This document shows, piece after piece, positions 18,688-27,500 of a stretch of 43,543 nt of DNA (within the stretch, counting starts at the first letter, position 1; the number at the start of each line of letters is the position of its first letter). The notes beneath the pieces were generated by a model that saw nothing but the letters and a program-made list of their open reading frames with translations, was not told the origin of the DNA and made no database searches. A program made the position numbers and the translations under genes. Location of the stretch: NCBI GenBank assembly GCA_020054065.1, contig JAGVLX010000101.1, positions 1-43,543 of the forward strand, in the 5' to 3' direction. The DNA comes from Parachlamydiales bacterium (GTDB lineage Bacteria; Chlamydiota; Chlamydiia; Chlamydiales; JAEYWL01).

Positions 18688-19097
18688 TCTTTTAAAAGCT
18701 TCTGAACTTGGCGGCAGATGTTTTTATTGTTCTCATGGGTCAATAACGCAGGGGCATCCTCTAACAACACCCACCGTACGTTTTGCATTTCTTTCAGCTG
18801 CGGACGCGCTTTTCCAGACACAAGCCCCACGAAATAATGGACACTCTTCTCGATCTTTTCCCCTTTCCAGGTAAACCAGTAGTGAATCGACAACGGCTCT
18901 TCACTCAATAGCCGTTCTAGCTGAACCCCCGCTTCTTCCTGCATCTCCCGTTTGGCGGCTTCCAACGGGGTTTCTCCCTTATCCGGATGGCCTTTGGGAA
19001 ACTCCCAAAACCCTTCCAACCGATGAACCAATAAAACATGCCACTGATGTTTTTCGCGTTTAAGTGGCACGAATCCGTAGGAAGACTCTTTACGCAT
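18654..19097 (-). CDS. Nudix hydrolase, diadenosine tetraphosphate hydrolase-like (CT771-like)
   Basis: This 147-residue protein has a full Nudix box: G-HPDKG-E-TPLEAAK-REMQEEAGV (around residues 36-58), which binds the catalytic metals. WEFPKGHPDKGET is typical of Ap4A hydrolases. In C. trachomatis the gene beside fabF (CT771) is a Nudix Ap4A hydrolase, which supports the same role here: removing dinucleoside polyphosphates. The ATG at 19097 overlaps the fabF stop by 8 bp; the longer upstream frame to 19283 lies within fabF and was rejected. The last 11 residues (EQDQDAQDKDS) come from the inverted repeat at 18633-18687 and are probably dispensable. Confidence 0.88.
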   Translation of the reverse strand: MRKESSYGFVPLKREKHQWHVLLVHRLEGFWEFPKGHPDKGETPLEAAKREMQEEAGVQLERLLSEEPLSIHYWFTWKGEKIEKSVHYFVGLVSGKARPQLKEMQNVRWVLLEDAPALLTHENNKNICRQVQKLLKEQDQDAQDKDS

Positions 19098-20334
19098 AGG
19101 GGGCAAACACAAGCACGGCGTTATGCCCGCCAAATCCAAATGAATTGGAGATGGCAGCCTTAATCGAATGTTTCGTCGCCTTAGTCGGCACAATGAAATC
19201 CAATCCCTCTTCAGGATTTTCGAGGTTGATGGTCGGGTGCACCACACCCGTTTCAATCGCTTTGATGGTTGCAATCGCTTCAAGCCCGCCTGCGGCTCCC
19301 AACGCGTGCCCAGTCATCGATTTGGTTGCATTGATGACAACATCTTTAGAGTTGGTCAATACTTGTTTGACAGCGCGGATCTCGGCCATATCTCCTACCG
19401 GAGTCGATGTCGCATGCGCATTCACATAATTGACATCGGCCGGAGTAATTCCGGCATCCAACAGCGCTTGCCGGATGCAGGAGGCAACGCCTGATCCATC
19501 TTCACACGGTTCGGTCATATGGAATGCATCGCACGAAGCACCGCCGCCCAGCAGCTCACAATAGATTTTTGCTTTGCGGGCGAGCGCGTGTTCCAAACTT
19601 TCGATCACGATAATCCCCGCACCTTCCCCCATCACAAACCCATCCCGGTTCTTGTCCCACGGGCGAGAGGCTTGTTCGGGTGCATCATTGCGTTGAGAGA
19701 GCGCTCGAATCGCGCAAAATCCAGCCATCCCGATCAACGAAACGGGAGCCTCGACGCCGCCAGTCAGCATTAGGTCGGCTTCACCATCCCGTATGTGTTT
19801 TAGGGCGCTAATGATGGCGTGGTTGCCGGTTGCGCAGGCGGAAGAGACAGAGTAGTTAGGGCCTTTAAAACCGGTGTCGATCGCCAGCATCCCACCGGCC
19901 ATGTTTGTGATAATATAAGGCACGAAAAACGGAGTGATCCGCCGCGGTCCCTGCTCATTCAGTGTTGTGACGCCTTGAGCGAACACACTCATGCCGCCCA
20001 TGCCGGATCCGACGATAATTCCGCAACGGGTTTTGTCCAGTTGATCCGATTCAGAATTGACTGCTGCCGATTGCAACGCTTTTTTGCCAGCGACCATGGC
20101 GTAGGCGATGAAACGGTCTACGCGGCGCGCTTGCTTTTTGTCCAAATAATCGCCAGTCTCGAAGTTGCGGATGATCCCGCCGAATTTAGTGGTTAACTCC
20201 TCTGTCGGAAACTCTGTGATCGTGCTGATCCCGCTTTTTCCCGCACAAAGATTTTGATGAAAGGTATCCGGATCGTTTCCCAAATTTGAAACAATCCCCA
20301 TGCCCGTCACAACGACCCGTCTTTTCTTGCTCAT
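19090..20334 (-). CDS. fabF: beta-ketoacyl-ACP synthase II
   Basis: This 414-residue protein is a complete KAS II condensing enzyme for fatty acid elongation. The active-site cysteine is in SVSSACATGNHAI (around residue 165), and the two histidines are in NAHATSTPVGD (around 305) and TKSMTGHALGAAGG (around 341). The N-terminal RRVVVTGMGIVSNLG and the C-terminal NSFGFGGHNAVLVF are typical. GAGGA lies upstream of the ATG. It starts 9 bp after the rsfS stop and overlaps the downstream Nudix gene, matching the chlamydial order rsfS-fabF-Nudix. Confidence 0.97.
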   Translation of the reverse strand: MSKKRRVVVTGMGIVSNLGNDPDTFHQNLCAGKSGISTITEFPTEELTTKFGGIIRNFETGDYLDKKQARRVDRFIAYAMVAGKKALQSAAVNSESDQLDKTRCGIIVGSGMGGMSVFAQGVTTLNEQGPRRITPFFVPYIITNMAGGMLAIDTGFKGPNYSVSSACATGNHAIISALKHIRDGEADLMLTGGVEAPVSLIGMAGFCAIRALSQRNDAPEQASRPWDKNRDGFVMGEGAGIIVIESLEHALARKAKIYCELLGGGASCDAFHMTEPCEDGSGVASCIRQALLDAGITPADVNYVNAHATSTPVGDMAEIRAVKQVLTNSKDVVINATKSMTGHALGAAGGLEAIATIKAIETGVVHPTINLENPEEGLDFIVPTKATKHSIKAAISNSFGFGGHNAVLVFAPYA

Positions 20335-20343
20335 GCATTCCTC

Positions 20344-20721
20344 TTATTCTTTGGCGAGTGTGCCGATATCGATTTTGACATCCACAATCTTCGCTTCACG
20401 CCAAAGGTTTTCTAAATCATATTTTTCGCGCATCTCATTTGTAAACAAATGGACGACAATTGCACCAAAGTCCACAACCACCCAGTCCCCTACCTGCTCC
20501 CCTTCAAGATGCAAAGGCGCCATCTTGACATCATCCAACTTTTCGATCACGGTTTTGGCAAGGGCTTGCACATGGCGTTCGGCACCCCCCTCCGCAATCA
20601 CAAAAAAGTCGGTTAATGACGAGATGCCCCGAACGTCCAGGACTAAGATATTTTCGCCCTTCTTGTCAAAGATTGACTGGGCGATTTGATCGAGGATTTC
20701 AAACTGCGGATCGCGTGCCAT
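20344..20721 (-). CDS. rsfS: ribosome silencing factor (Iojap/YbeB)
   Basis: This 125-residue protein is RsfS, which binds ribosomal protein L14 and blocks subunit joining under starvation. Conserved segments are VLDVRGISSLTDFFVIAEGGAERHVQALA and GDWVVVDFGAIVVHLFTNEMREKYDLENLW; GDWVxxDxGxxxVHxF is the family signature. The ATG at 20721 is preferred over a TTG two codons upstream. No clear ribosome-binding site is seen. It lies 9 bp before fabF, as in C. trachomatis. Confidence 0.95.
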   Translation of the reverse strand: MARDPQFEILDQIAQSIFDKKGENILVLDVRGISSLTDFFVIAEGGAERHVQALAKTVIEKLDDVKMAPLHLEGEQVGDWVVVDFGAIVVHLFTNEMREKYDLENLWREAKIVDVKIDIGTLAKE

Positions 20722-20795
20722 TAGCAATTTTAAAATATTTATTTTTCAAACTGTATCTTTAAAAGTATAATTGATTTTGCCTAAGGCGTCTACCC

Positions 20796-21392
20796 TTAAT
20801 TTCCTTGGCGATACAGGTTGTGGGCTTCGATATAATCGATGACTGGATCAGGGGCCAAATGCCTGCAATAAAGCCCTTTTTGCACCCGATCTCGGATCTC
20901 GGTCGCGCTAATTTCCAGGACTCTAACGGGAAACACACCTTCCGATACCGCCTGATTGACCAGTGGATCTTGACTCGCGGGAATCGCTGCGCCTTTACGC
21001 AAGCCGACGAACAAGCGGGCTAACTTTAAAATATCGCGATACCGGTGCCATTGATGGAATTCCGGAATAATGTCAGAGCCGATGATCAAATAGAGCGGCT
21101 CATCCGAAGCTTGGGCTAATGCTTCCAACGTGTCGATGGTGTAGGCCGGGCGGTCGCCCTTCAACTCATAATCGATAATTGAAAAACCAGGCAACCTTCC
21201 GACAGCATATTGAACCATTTTTAGACGGTCTTTAGCAGGCGCCGATTGCGTTTGCTTGGCAGCCTTCAAAGGATTGACTGCGGTTGGGCAAATCAACACT
21301 TTGCTGCCAGGAAAGTGTTCTTGGAAGGCTAACGCTAAATTGAGATGGCCATTGTGGATGGGATCAAATGTGCCGCCGAGTAATCCACGCAT
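20796..21392 (-). CDS. nadD: nicotinate-nucleotide adenylyltransferase
   Basis: This 198-residue protein has the nucleotidyltransferase start GLLGGTFDPIHNGHLNLA, with the HxGH ATP-binding histidines, and ends with EISATEIRDRV, the (S/T)xT-x-I-R motif that grips the triphosphate. It adenylates nicotinate mononucleotide in NAD synthesis. The ATG at 21392 is preferred over a TTG directly before it. It begins 3 bp after the glnN stop, so the two are co-transcribed and translation is probably coupled. Reduced chlamydiae generally lack NAD synthesis, so its presence points to an environmental lineage. Confidence 0.93.
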   Translation of the reverse strand: MRGLLGGTFDPIHNGHLNLALAFQEHFPGSKVLICPTAVNPLKAAKQTQSAPAKDRLKMVQYAVGRLPGFSIIDYELKGDRPAYTIDTLEALAQASDEPLYLIIGSDIIPEFHQWHRYRDILKLARLFVGLRKGAAIPASQDPLVNQAVSEGVFPVRVLEISATEIRDRVQKGLYCRHLAPDPVIDYIEAHNLYRQGN

Positions 21393-21395
21393 CAA

Positions 21396-23576
21396 TCACA
21401 CTAAAAAGAGTAGTTCACGGTATTTCGGCAGCGGCCAATACGCATCATCAACCAGGGTTTCCAGATGATCGACGCTTTCACGCAAGTCATCACATTTTTC
21501 GGAGACTTTTTCTCCAAACGCCACCCCGCGCTTCTCCAGCGACTCAATTTTTAAAGAAGCCTCTAACACATCTTCCACCGCATCGAGATTTTTAAGGGCG
21601 GCTTCAATCCCTTTGGTCAGCTCATTCAATAATTTATTTTGCCGCGGCGCCGCTTTCGATCCAATTTCTTCTAAGCTATCGGCCAAATCCCTTTGATAAC
21701 GGATAGCCGCGGGTAGAATCTGTGTGCGGAACATATCGATCATCAACTTCGCTTCAATTTTGATATTGTTGATGTAGATGTCGGTTAAGATTTCATAGCG
21801 GCTCTGCAGCTCATTTTTCTGTAGAATCCCTTGAAATGCGGCGACTGTTTTCTTGTCGACAAGCGCTTCAAACGCATGGACCGATTTGGTAATGTTGGGC
21901 AATCCGCGCCGCTTCGCTTCTTGAACCCACGCTTGGCTATAATTGTCGCCATGAAAGCGCACCCCTTTCGAATGCTTCAAATACTTGCGGATCACCGGCA
22001 GAACCGCTTCGACAAGCTCTGCTTTGGATGGCTTTTTGTGGTTTTTTAAGTTTTCTTCCACTTCATCCAGAATCCGGTTCACGCTATCGGCCACAATGGC
22101 ATTCAGGACCGTAATTGGCAGCGCCGGACTGGACGAAGAACCCACAGCGCGGAATTCAAATTTATTGCCGGTAAAGGCAAATGGGGATGTGCGGTTGCGG
22201 TCGGTATTATCTTTAGTCAATTCAGGAACGACAACCAATCCGAGATCGTATTTCAAATTCGATCCGGTGCGCGTGTGTGACCCTTTTTCAGCGATATTAT
22301 CCAGCACACCTTCCAAATCATTTCCTAGATAGACCGAAATGATGGCAGGCGGAGCCTCGTGACCGCCTAAACGGTAATCATTAGCTGCTGAACCGATCGC
22401 GGCGCGTAGTAATGCGCTATGCTCGTACACAGCATTCAGAATGGCAGTGATTAAAATCAGGAAGTGGATGTTATTCTCCGGCGTTTCCGAAGGATCCAGC
22501 AGGTTGATGCCGGTATCAGTGGAGATCGACCAGTTGCTATGTTTTCCCGATCCATTAATGTCCTTAAACGGCTTCTCGTGCAACAAGCACGCTAGCTGAT
22601 GTTTAGCGGCGGTTTGGCGCATGAGTTCCATTAACAAGATGTTATGGTCGATGGCAGCCGAAGATTTTTCAAATACGGGTGCCACTTCATGCTGGGCGGG
22701 CGCCACCTCATTATGGCGTGTTTTGACCGGGATCCCCAACATAAAGGCGGTATGTTCAAAATCGGCCATATAGCTTAAGATACGGTCCTTAACCGATCCA
22801 AAGTAATGATCTTGCAGCTCCTGCCCCTTGGGCGGGTTGGCACCGAACACCGTGCGTCCAATCAACAATAGGTCAGGGCGCAGAGAACGCCATGCACGGT
22901 CGATCACAAAATACTCTTGTTCCAACCCCAATGTCGTATATACCTGATGGGCTTCAATGCCGGTCAGCTTCAAAAGCCTCAACACCGCATCGTTAAGCTT
23001 TTTTTCGGAACGCAGCAACGGAATTTTGGCATCCAAAACCTCGCCCGTCCAAGAAAAAAATACCGAAGGAATGCATAGCGTGACACCATCGCCAGCTTTC
23101 CATACGAAAACGGGCGACGTAGGATCCCAGCCTGTATAGCCGCGTGCTTCATAGGTGCTGCGCAAGCCGCCTGAAGGAAACGAAGAAGCATCCGGTTCCC
23201 CTTGAATCAGCTGCTTTCCACTGAATTTTTCGATCACTTTATCCGGCGCAGACCAATCGATGAAGGCATCATGTTTTTCAGCGGAGGCTCCCGTTAAAGG
23301 TTGAAACCAGTGGCTATAGTGGGTCGCTCCCAAATTAATCGCCCACTCTTTCATCGCTAAAGCAATTGTATCGGCATATTCAGGCTTAATTTTTTCGCGT
23401 CCTTCAACGGCATTAATCACGTTGACGTAAATTTCCTTCGGCAGCATCTTCTGCATGATGGTACGGTTGAACACTTGGGCTCCGAATTTTTCGGAAGCAA
23501 TGGCTTGGGTAAAGGTCCCCTTGGTCACTGTCGGTTGTTGTCCCCGTTGATATAATTGAAAGCGCGGATTCATCAT
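21396..23576 (-). CDS. glnN: glutamine synthetase type III
   Basis: From the ATG at 23576 this is a 726-residue GSIII, the large hexameric glutamine synthetase that condenses glutamate and ammonia. Recognisable segments include THYSHWFQPLTG near residue 80, EQEYFVIDRA (glutamate-binding region), the NEVAPAQHEVAP and KHSNWSIST motifs, and RLGGHEAPPAIISVYLG. GGGAG at 23584-23588, 7 nt upstream, fixes the start. An in-frame GTG at 23627 would extend it by 17 residues into the inverted repeat at 23622-23788 and is rejected. It sits between a HAD phosphatase and nadD in a co-directional run. GSIII is better known from Bacteroidetes, Firmicutes and cyanobacteria, so lateral transfer is possible. 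Confidence 0.94.
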   Translation of the reverse strand: MMNPRFQLYQRGQQPTVTKGTFTQAIASEKFGAQVFNRTIMQKMLPKEIYVNVINAVEGREKIKPEYADTIALAMKEWAINLGATHYSHWFQPLTGASAEKHDAFIDWSAPDKVIEKFSGKQLIQGEPDASSFPSGGLRSTYEARGYTGWDPTSPVFVWKAGDGVTLCIPSVFFSWTGEVLDAKIPLLRSEKKLNDAVLRLLKLTGIEAHQVYTTLGLEQEYFVIDRAWRSLRPDLLLIGRTVFGANPPKGQELQDHYFGSVKDRILSYMADFEHTAFMLGIPVKTRHNEVAPAQHEVAPVFEKSSAAIDHNILLMELMRQTAAKHQLACLLHEKPFKDINGSGKHSNWSISTDTGINLLDPSETPENNIHFLILITAILNAVYEHSALLRAAIGSAANDYRLGGHEAPPAIISVYLGNDLEGVLDNIAEKGSHTRTGSNLKYDLGLVVVPELTKDNTDRNRTSPFAFTGNKFEFRAVGSSSSPALPITVLNAIVADSVNRILDEVEENLKNHKKPSKAELVEAVLPVIRKYLKHSKGVRFHGDNYSQAWVQEAKRRGLPNITKSVHAFEALVDKKTVAAFQGILQKNELQSRYEILTDIYINNIKIEAKLMIDMFRTQILPAAIRYQRDLADSLEEIGSKAAPRQNKLLNELTKGIEAALKNLDAVEDVLEASLKIESLEKRGVAFGEKVSEKCDDLRESVDHLETLVDDAYWPLPKYRELLFLV

Positions 23577-23621
23577 CACTTTTCTCCCATCAAGAGTGCG
23601 TTTAGGCTTTGTTGTATAATT

Positions 23622-23788
23622 CACCACTGAGCCACTGAGATCTCTGAGAGGGTATGAGATAGGGAGAAGGTTAGGTCATTTTTCTAACGTTTTTGACATT
23701 CCTAAACTTGTCATATCTTTAGCTTTGAATGATATAATCCCTCTCAATTCTCTCCTATTTTCTCAGTGTTCTCCGTGGCTCGGTGGTA
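23622..23788. repeat. inverted repeat of CCACTGAG-type units reaching into the HAD gene
   Basis: The left arm (23622-23670) reads CCACTGAGCCACTGAGA and on through TGAGAG units. The right arm (23750-23788) read on the minus strand gives CCACCGAGCCACGGAGAA, then CACTGAGAAAATAGGAGAG. The arms match in order and spacing over about 45 nt with scattered mismatches. The right arm is inside the last codons of the HAD gene; the left arm starts upstream of the glnN start. The loop (about 80 nt) is AT-rich. Confidence 0.85.
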
Positions 23789-24451
23789 ATTTATGCCGCA
23801 ACACCGTTCGGTATAGATAATCTCCCAACCCCGTCTTTGGCAGGCTGCCGTTAATTTTCGGTCCGGATTCACCGCTATCGCTTTGGCGGCAACTTCAAGA
23901 AACGGAATATCCAAATGGCTATCGGAATAAGCGGTAATGTCTCCAGGGTGCGAACGGATCCATTCCGCTTTGGCCTGACCATCAAATATCTGAGAAATTG
24001 CACAAAAAAGGCCGGCTTTGTCAACTGAATAGTGCGTTCCAACCGAGAAATCTGCTCCTAAGTGCTCCCCTATCGCTTCCACCAGAAAATCGGGAGACGA
24101 CGAAAGAATCGCGACCCTCTTGCCCTGAGCTTTAGCTTCCTTAAAAAGGCTCCAGACGCGGTGATTCATCAAACTTGGCACAGACTGGGCAATAAAAGGA
24201 GCTAAGAACTCCTTTATCTTCCGATAAGACATTTTCTTAAAAAAGCGGTTAAATACTCGGTGATGCAAAGCTTGCATCGAGAGTGCGCCGTTCTTATGGA
24301 TGACGTAGTAGAAAATGCAGAGGGAAAGATCTAGGAGGGAAATAAAACGGTGCTTATAGAGAAAGCATCCAAAAGAAAAGCTGCTGTTGACCCGCATCAA
24401 GGTATGGTCTAGATCAAAGGCAACCAGCGGCTTTTCTTTGTTTGTGCTCAT
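23744..24451 (-). CDS. HAD-IB family phosphatase (SerB-like)
   Basis: This 235-residue protein is a HAD superfamily hydrolase. Motif I is VAFDLDHTLMRVNSS (nucleophile and general-acid Asp), motif II is VAILSSSPDFLVEAI, and motif III/IV includes AYSDSHLDIPFLEVA with the metal-binding Asp. The helical cap between motif I and II places it in subfamily IB with phosphoserine phosphatase-like enzymes. The substrate is unknown. The ATG forms a TGATG junction with the coiled-coil gene stop (1-bp overlap), so translation is coupled. The last 14 residues (YHRATENTEKIGEN) are encoded by the inverted repeat at 23622-23788 and do not look like part of the fold. Confidence 0.88.
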   Translation of the reverse strand: MSTNKEKPLVAFDLDHTLMRVNSSFSFGCFLYKHRFISLLDLSLCIFYYVIHKNGALSMQALHHRVFNRFFKKMSYRKIKEFLAPFIAQSVPSLMNHRVWSLFKEAKAQGKRVAILSSSPDFLVEAIGEHLGADFSVGTHYSVDKAGLFCAISQIFDGQAKAEWIRSHPGDITAYSDSHLDIPFLEVAAKAIAVNPDRKLTAACQRRGWEIIYTERCCGINYHRATENTEKIGEN

Positions 24452-26190
24452 CAACTTTGTGATTCAAGTTTCCGTATTTTTTGTTTGATATCAGAAATGG
24501 TTTCTTCAATTTTATCAAGAAGATTGCGCTCTTCTTTGATTTGTTCCTGTACTTCAAATGCTTTTTGGAAATCCAATCCTGAGGCGCCATTAGCCTTGCG
24601 GTATTGCTCTAGCTGCTGGCTCACTTCATTCCGGCGTTCGATATGCTCTTTTAGCAGGGCTTTCAGCTGCTGGATCGCTTGCTTGTCATCATCGGATAGG
24701 GAACTGGTCATTTTCTCAAGGATGATATCTTTTAGCGGTTTGAGCAATTTTTCGATTTCCGACTTTTCGTGCTTGCTTAAGGCACTGCTGTTAATCTCGG
24801 ATGTAATTTGATCGCGCTGAGTCGTTAAAGCTTCCACAGTCAAGCCTGGAACATCTTTGAAAAGCGTCTCCACTTTTGTACGCAGCTCAGAGATTTTCGC
24901 CCGCTTGACGCGTTCACGTTCTTGTTCGATGGCTTGCTTCGCTTGCTCTTCTGCACGCAGCTTTTCTTGAATGAGCTTCTTGATTTCCGAAACTTCCTCG
25001 CGTAGCGCCTTGATTTCATCCCGGCCTAAAGAGATGGTGCGCATATAACGGGTAATCTCTTCCAAGCTCTCAAGGCTTTCGGATGTCGTCAGTTTATTCT
25101 CAGTAAATTCTTGCCGAAGTGTATTCAACTTCGTCAACACCTCTTCTGCGTGTTGCTTGAATTCGGTTTTTTGCTGGTTGCGTTCTTTTTTACGCTCTTT
25201 TTCAATGTGTTTGATCTTGTCCCAAGATTCACTTAGACGCATCCGGGTATGGGTGAATGCCGATGTGTTCAAAGATAACACTTTTGCGATACCTTGCAGC
25301 GATTTAATCTCTTCGCGGACATCAAACAACGATTGCGGCGATGACCCATCGTTTAAATGACTTTTAATAAATCCTTCCACATCATCCATGAAATTTTGGC
25401 TGACATCGCGGATTAATTCCTTGCGGCGTGGGAACACGAGATCGCCGGCTGCAGACAACCGTTGGAAAAATTTATTTTTCAAACGGATGCGCATATCCGT
25501 TTTGATTAGCTCTTTGCGCAGGGCGTTGATGCGGGAAGCATACGCATTTAAAAAATTAAGCTCTTTCTGCAAGCCGCTGTAGAAGTCGAAGCGGTTGGAA
25601 AGGGTGACCGAACTCACACCGAACTCGAAAGGGGCGCCTTGACCTAACAGATCGCTTAGGTTCTTGACATCGTTTTCTAACGCGGTAATCGCGATGTCGA
25701 TCTGCTCTGCAGCAAACGCGCTTTGCTCGTCGAGCAACTCTTTCACGCGGCGCGCTTCTTGGGATAGTTCGATATACTTATTCCAGAATTTGACGCGCGC
25801 GGTCGGCGACAAGCTTTCATCTTTGAAGAGCTCGATGCATGTTTTGCGCACTTCCCAAAAATTGCGGAAGCTTGGAGATCCATTTGCGGTCGACAAGGTA
25901 TTTTCCATAGTCGAAATCGCGAAATTCAATTTTGATTCCACATCGGGCTGTTGGAGCAATTGTTTCACAAAATTGTCGATGAACTCTTGCTGCTCTTTGC
26001 TTGGCGGTTTAGCATTTTTTGCCTGTTGATCATGATGCTCATGCGCATGGTCGTGATGATCGTGAGTTTCATTTGCTTGCTGACTTTCGGATTGGTTTTC
26101 GGTCTCCATCGCCTGATCCTCTAGGGTGACTTCTAGTGTCTTATGATGATTTTGATCTTGTGTACACGACTGTTCTTCACAGGAGTTCAT
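24451..26190 (-). CDS. large coiled-coil protein with His/Asp-rich N-terminus (CT768-like by position)
   Basis: This 579-residue soluble protein is predominantly coiled coil. Residues 1-60 are unstructured and contain HDHHDHAHEHHDQ (around 43-55), a cluster that could bind Zn, Ni or Cu. Residues 60-250 are helical with a few aromatic patches. Residues 310-470 and 510-579 are long charged coiled coils (EREKKERNQQ, KLRAEEQAKQAIEQERERVKRAK types). In C. trachomatis a coiled-coil hypothetical (CT768) sits between rsfS and the radical SAM gene CT767; here the same neighbours occur with insertions, so it is probably the same gene. Function unknown. A divergent promoter at 26239-26288 serves this gene and mqnC. 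Confidence 0.8.
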   Translation of the reverse strand: MNSCEEQSCTQDQNHHKTLEVTLEDQAMETENQSESQQANETHDHHDHAHEHHDQQAKNAKPPSKEQQEFIDNFVKQLLQQPDVESKLNFAISTMENTLSTANGSPSFRNFWEVRKTCIELFKDESLSPTARVKFWNKYIELSQEARRVKELLDEQSAFAAEQIDIAITALENDVKNLSDLLGQGAPFEFGVSSVTLSNRFDFYSGLQKELNFLNAYASRINALRKELIKTDMRIRLKNKFFQRLSAAGDLVFPRRKELIRDVSQNFMDDVEGFIKSHLNDGSSPQSLFDVREEIKSLQGIAKVLSLNTSAFTHTRMRLSESWDKIKHIEKERKKERNQQKTEFKQHAEEVLTKLNTLRQEFTENKLTTSESLESLEEITRYMRTISLGRDEIKALREEVSEIKKLIQEKLRAEEQAKQAIEQERERVKRAKISELRTKVETLFKDVPGLTVEALTTQRDQITSEINSSALSKHEKSEIEKLLKPLKDIILEKMTSSLSDDDKQAIQQLKALLKEHIERRNEVSQQLEQYRKANGASGLDFQKAFEVQEQIKEERNLLDKIEETISDIKQKIRKLESQS

Positions 26191-26238
26191 TTGATTCCTA
26201 TCGCTCCGGATTGCACGAAGCTCTTCTGTTATGGGGAA

Positions 26239-26288
26239 TTACCCCGTTTAATTCTAAAAACTATAATCGATTCCAAGTTTTACGTAAA
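26239..26288. promoter_or_regulatory. divergent promoters sharing a -10 region
   Basis: Toward mqnC: TTACCC (26239-26244), 17 bp, TATAAT (26262-26267). Toward the coiled-coil gene on the minus strand: TTTACG (complement of 26283-26288), 17 bp, TATAGT (complement of 26260-26265). The two -10 hexamers overlap by four bases, so polymerase could not occupy both at once. Leaders would be about 90 nt and 75 nt. A GGGGAATTACCCC palindrome (26233-26245) overlaps the plus -35 and could be an operator. Confidence 0.45.
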
Positions 26289-26365
26289 GCCGTAGAGCGA
26301 AAAATTTCTTAGCTGTTAATTTTTTAACCTGTTAAAAATATGCCTAGCAGAAAAACGAGGATGCC

Positions 26366-27493
26366 ATGGCCAAAAGAATCGCATTTGATGAAGGGGTAAA
26401 ACTGCTTAAAGAAGGCCCGTTAGCCGAACTTCAGCAGCTAGCCCAAGAAGTTCGATACGAAAAAAACCCACGCCAGGCCGTCACCTTTGTTTTGGATTCA
26501 AATCCAAACTACACAAACGTCTGTAACGCCGACTGTTCATTCTGCGCCTTTTATCGCCATGAAGGCGCCAAAGACGCCTATACAAAAAGCATCGACGAAG
26601 CGATGCAGCATCTGGAGTTAGCCCGCAGGGCCGGACTTAAAACGGTCATGATGCAGGGTGGACTCAACGACAACTTGAAATTAGAGTATTACGTCGGGCT
26701 CATCAAAGCCGCTCGGGAACGATACCCGGATATCCATCCCCACTTCTTCACCGCTCCAGAACTGTGGAACTGCGCCCGGGTCTCCAACGTCTCCATCCGC
26801 GAAGTCCTACAAGCGCTTTGGGATGCGGGCCAACGCACAATTCCCGGCGGAGGGGCCGAAATCTTATCCGAGCGGGTTAGGCTAGCAATTTCTCCTAAAA
26901 AAATGGAGCCAGGCGCCTGGATGGAGGTGCATGAGACTGCCCATGAGATCGGGTTCCGGACCACCGCAACGATGATGTATGGGCATGTGGAAGAGCCAGA
27001 AGACATTATTATTCATTTAGATACGTTGCGAAAGGCCCAGGATCGGATCCCCGGATTCACGGCGTTTATCCCTTGGAGTTATAAGCGCGACCGAACCTTA
27101 TTGCGGCGAACCGTGAAGCATTGGGCGGGAGCAGACGCGTATTTCCGTATTTTGGCAATTGCAAGGATTTACCTAGATAATTTCGATCATATTCAAGCTT
27201 CGTGGTTTAGCGAAGGGAAAGAGACCGGAATGAAATCGCTTGCGTATGGGGCTGATGATTTTGGCGGCATCATTTTTGAAGAGAACGTGCACCGGGCAAC
27301 GAATTTTATTGCTAAGACGGACCATAACCAGGTTGTGCAGATGATTCGCCAAGCCGGTTATGAGCCGTTGCAGCGCGATACGTTCTACAACATTATCCGT
27401 ACGTATGAAAACGAAGGTGAGGTGGAAGTCCCTGAAGATCAACGTGTCAAAGAAACCGATCGCACCGACGTCCTCCTCAACGTCCTGCAGTAA
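26366..27493 (+). CDS. mqnC: cyclic dehypoxanthinyl futalosine synthase (radical SAM)
   Basis: This 375-residue protein is a radical SAM enzyme of the CofH/MqnE/MqnC group. NVCNADCSFCAFYR carries the cluster ligands C53, C57 and C60; AGQRTIPGGGAEILSERVR is the IPGGGAEIL signature shared by MqnC and CofH. Its length and FCAFYR spacing fit MqnC, which cyclises dehypoxanthine futalosine in the futalosine route to menaquinone. That route is the one reported for Chlamydiae; CT767 in C. trachomatis holds the equivalent position. GAGG 7 nt upstream supports the ATG. MqnE is the closest alternative but carries a different N-terminal half. The 27501-27728 hairpin follows the stop. Confidence 0.85.
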   Translation: MAKRIAFDEGVKLLKEGPLAELQQLAQEVRYEKNPRQAVTFVLDSNPNYTNVCNADCSFCAFYRHEGAKDAYTKSIDEAMQHLELARRAGLKTVMMQGGLNDNLKLEYYVGLIKAARERYPDIHPHFFTAPELWNCARVSNVSIREVLQALWDAGQRTIPGGGAEILSERVRLAISPKKMEPGAWMEVHETAHEIGFRTTATMMYGHVEEPEDIIIHLDTLRKAQDRIPGFTAFIPWSYKRDRTLLRRTVKHWAGADAYFRILAIARIYLDNFDHIQASWFSEGKETGMKSLAYGADDFGGIIFEENVHRATNFIAKTDHNQVVQMIRQAGYEPLQRDTFYNIIRTYENEGEVEVPEDQRVKETDRTDVLLNVLQ

Positions 27494-27500
27494 AACAAAT

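Noticed and set aside
19098-19283. Longer Nudix protein of 209 residues
   Set aside because: The extension is out-of-frame fabF sequence, very rich in Arg and Leu, and the family starts near the ATG at 19097.
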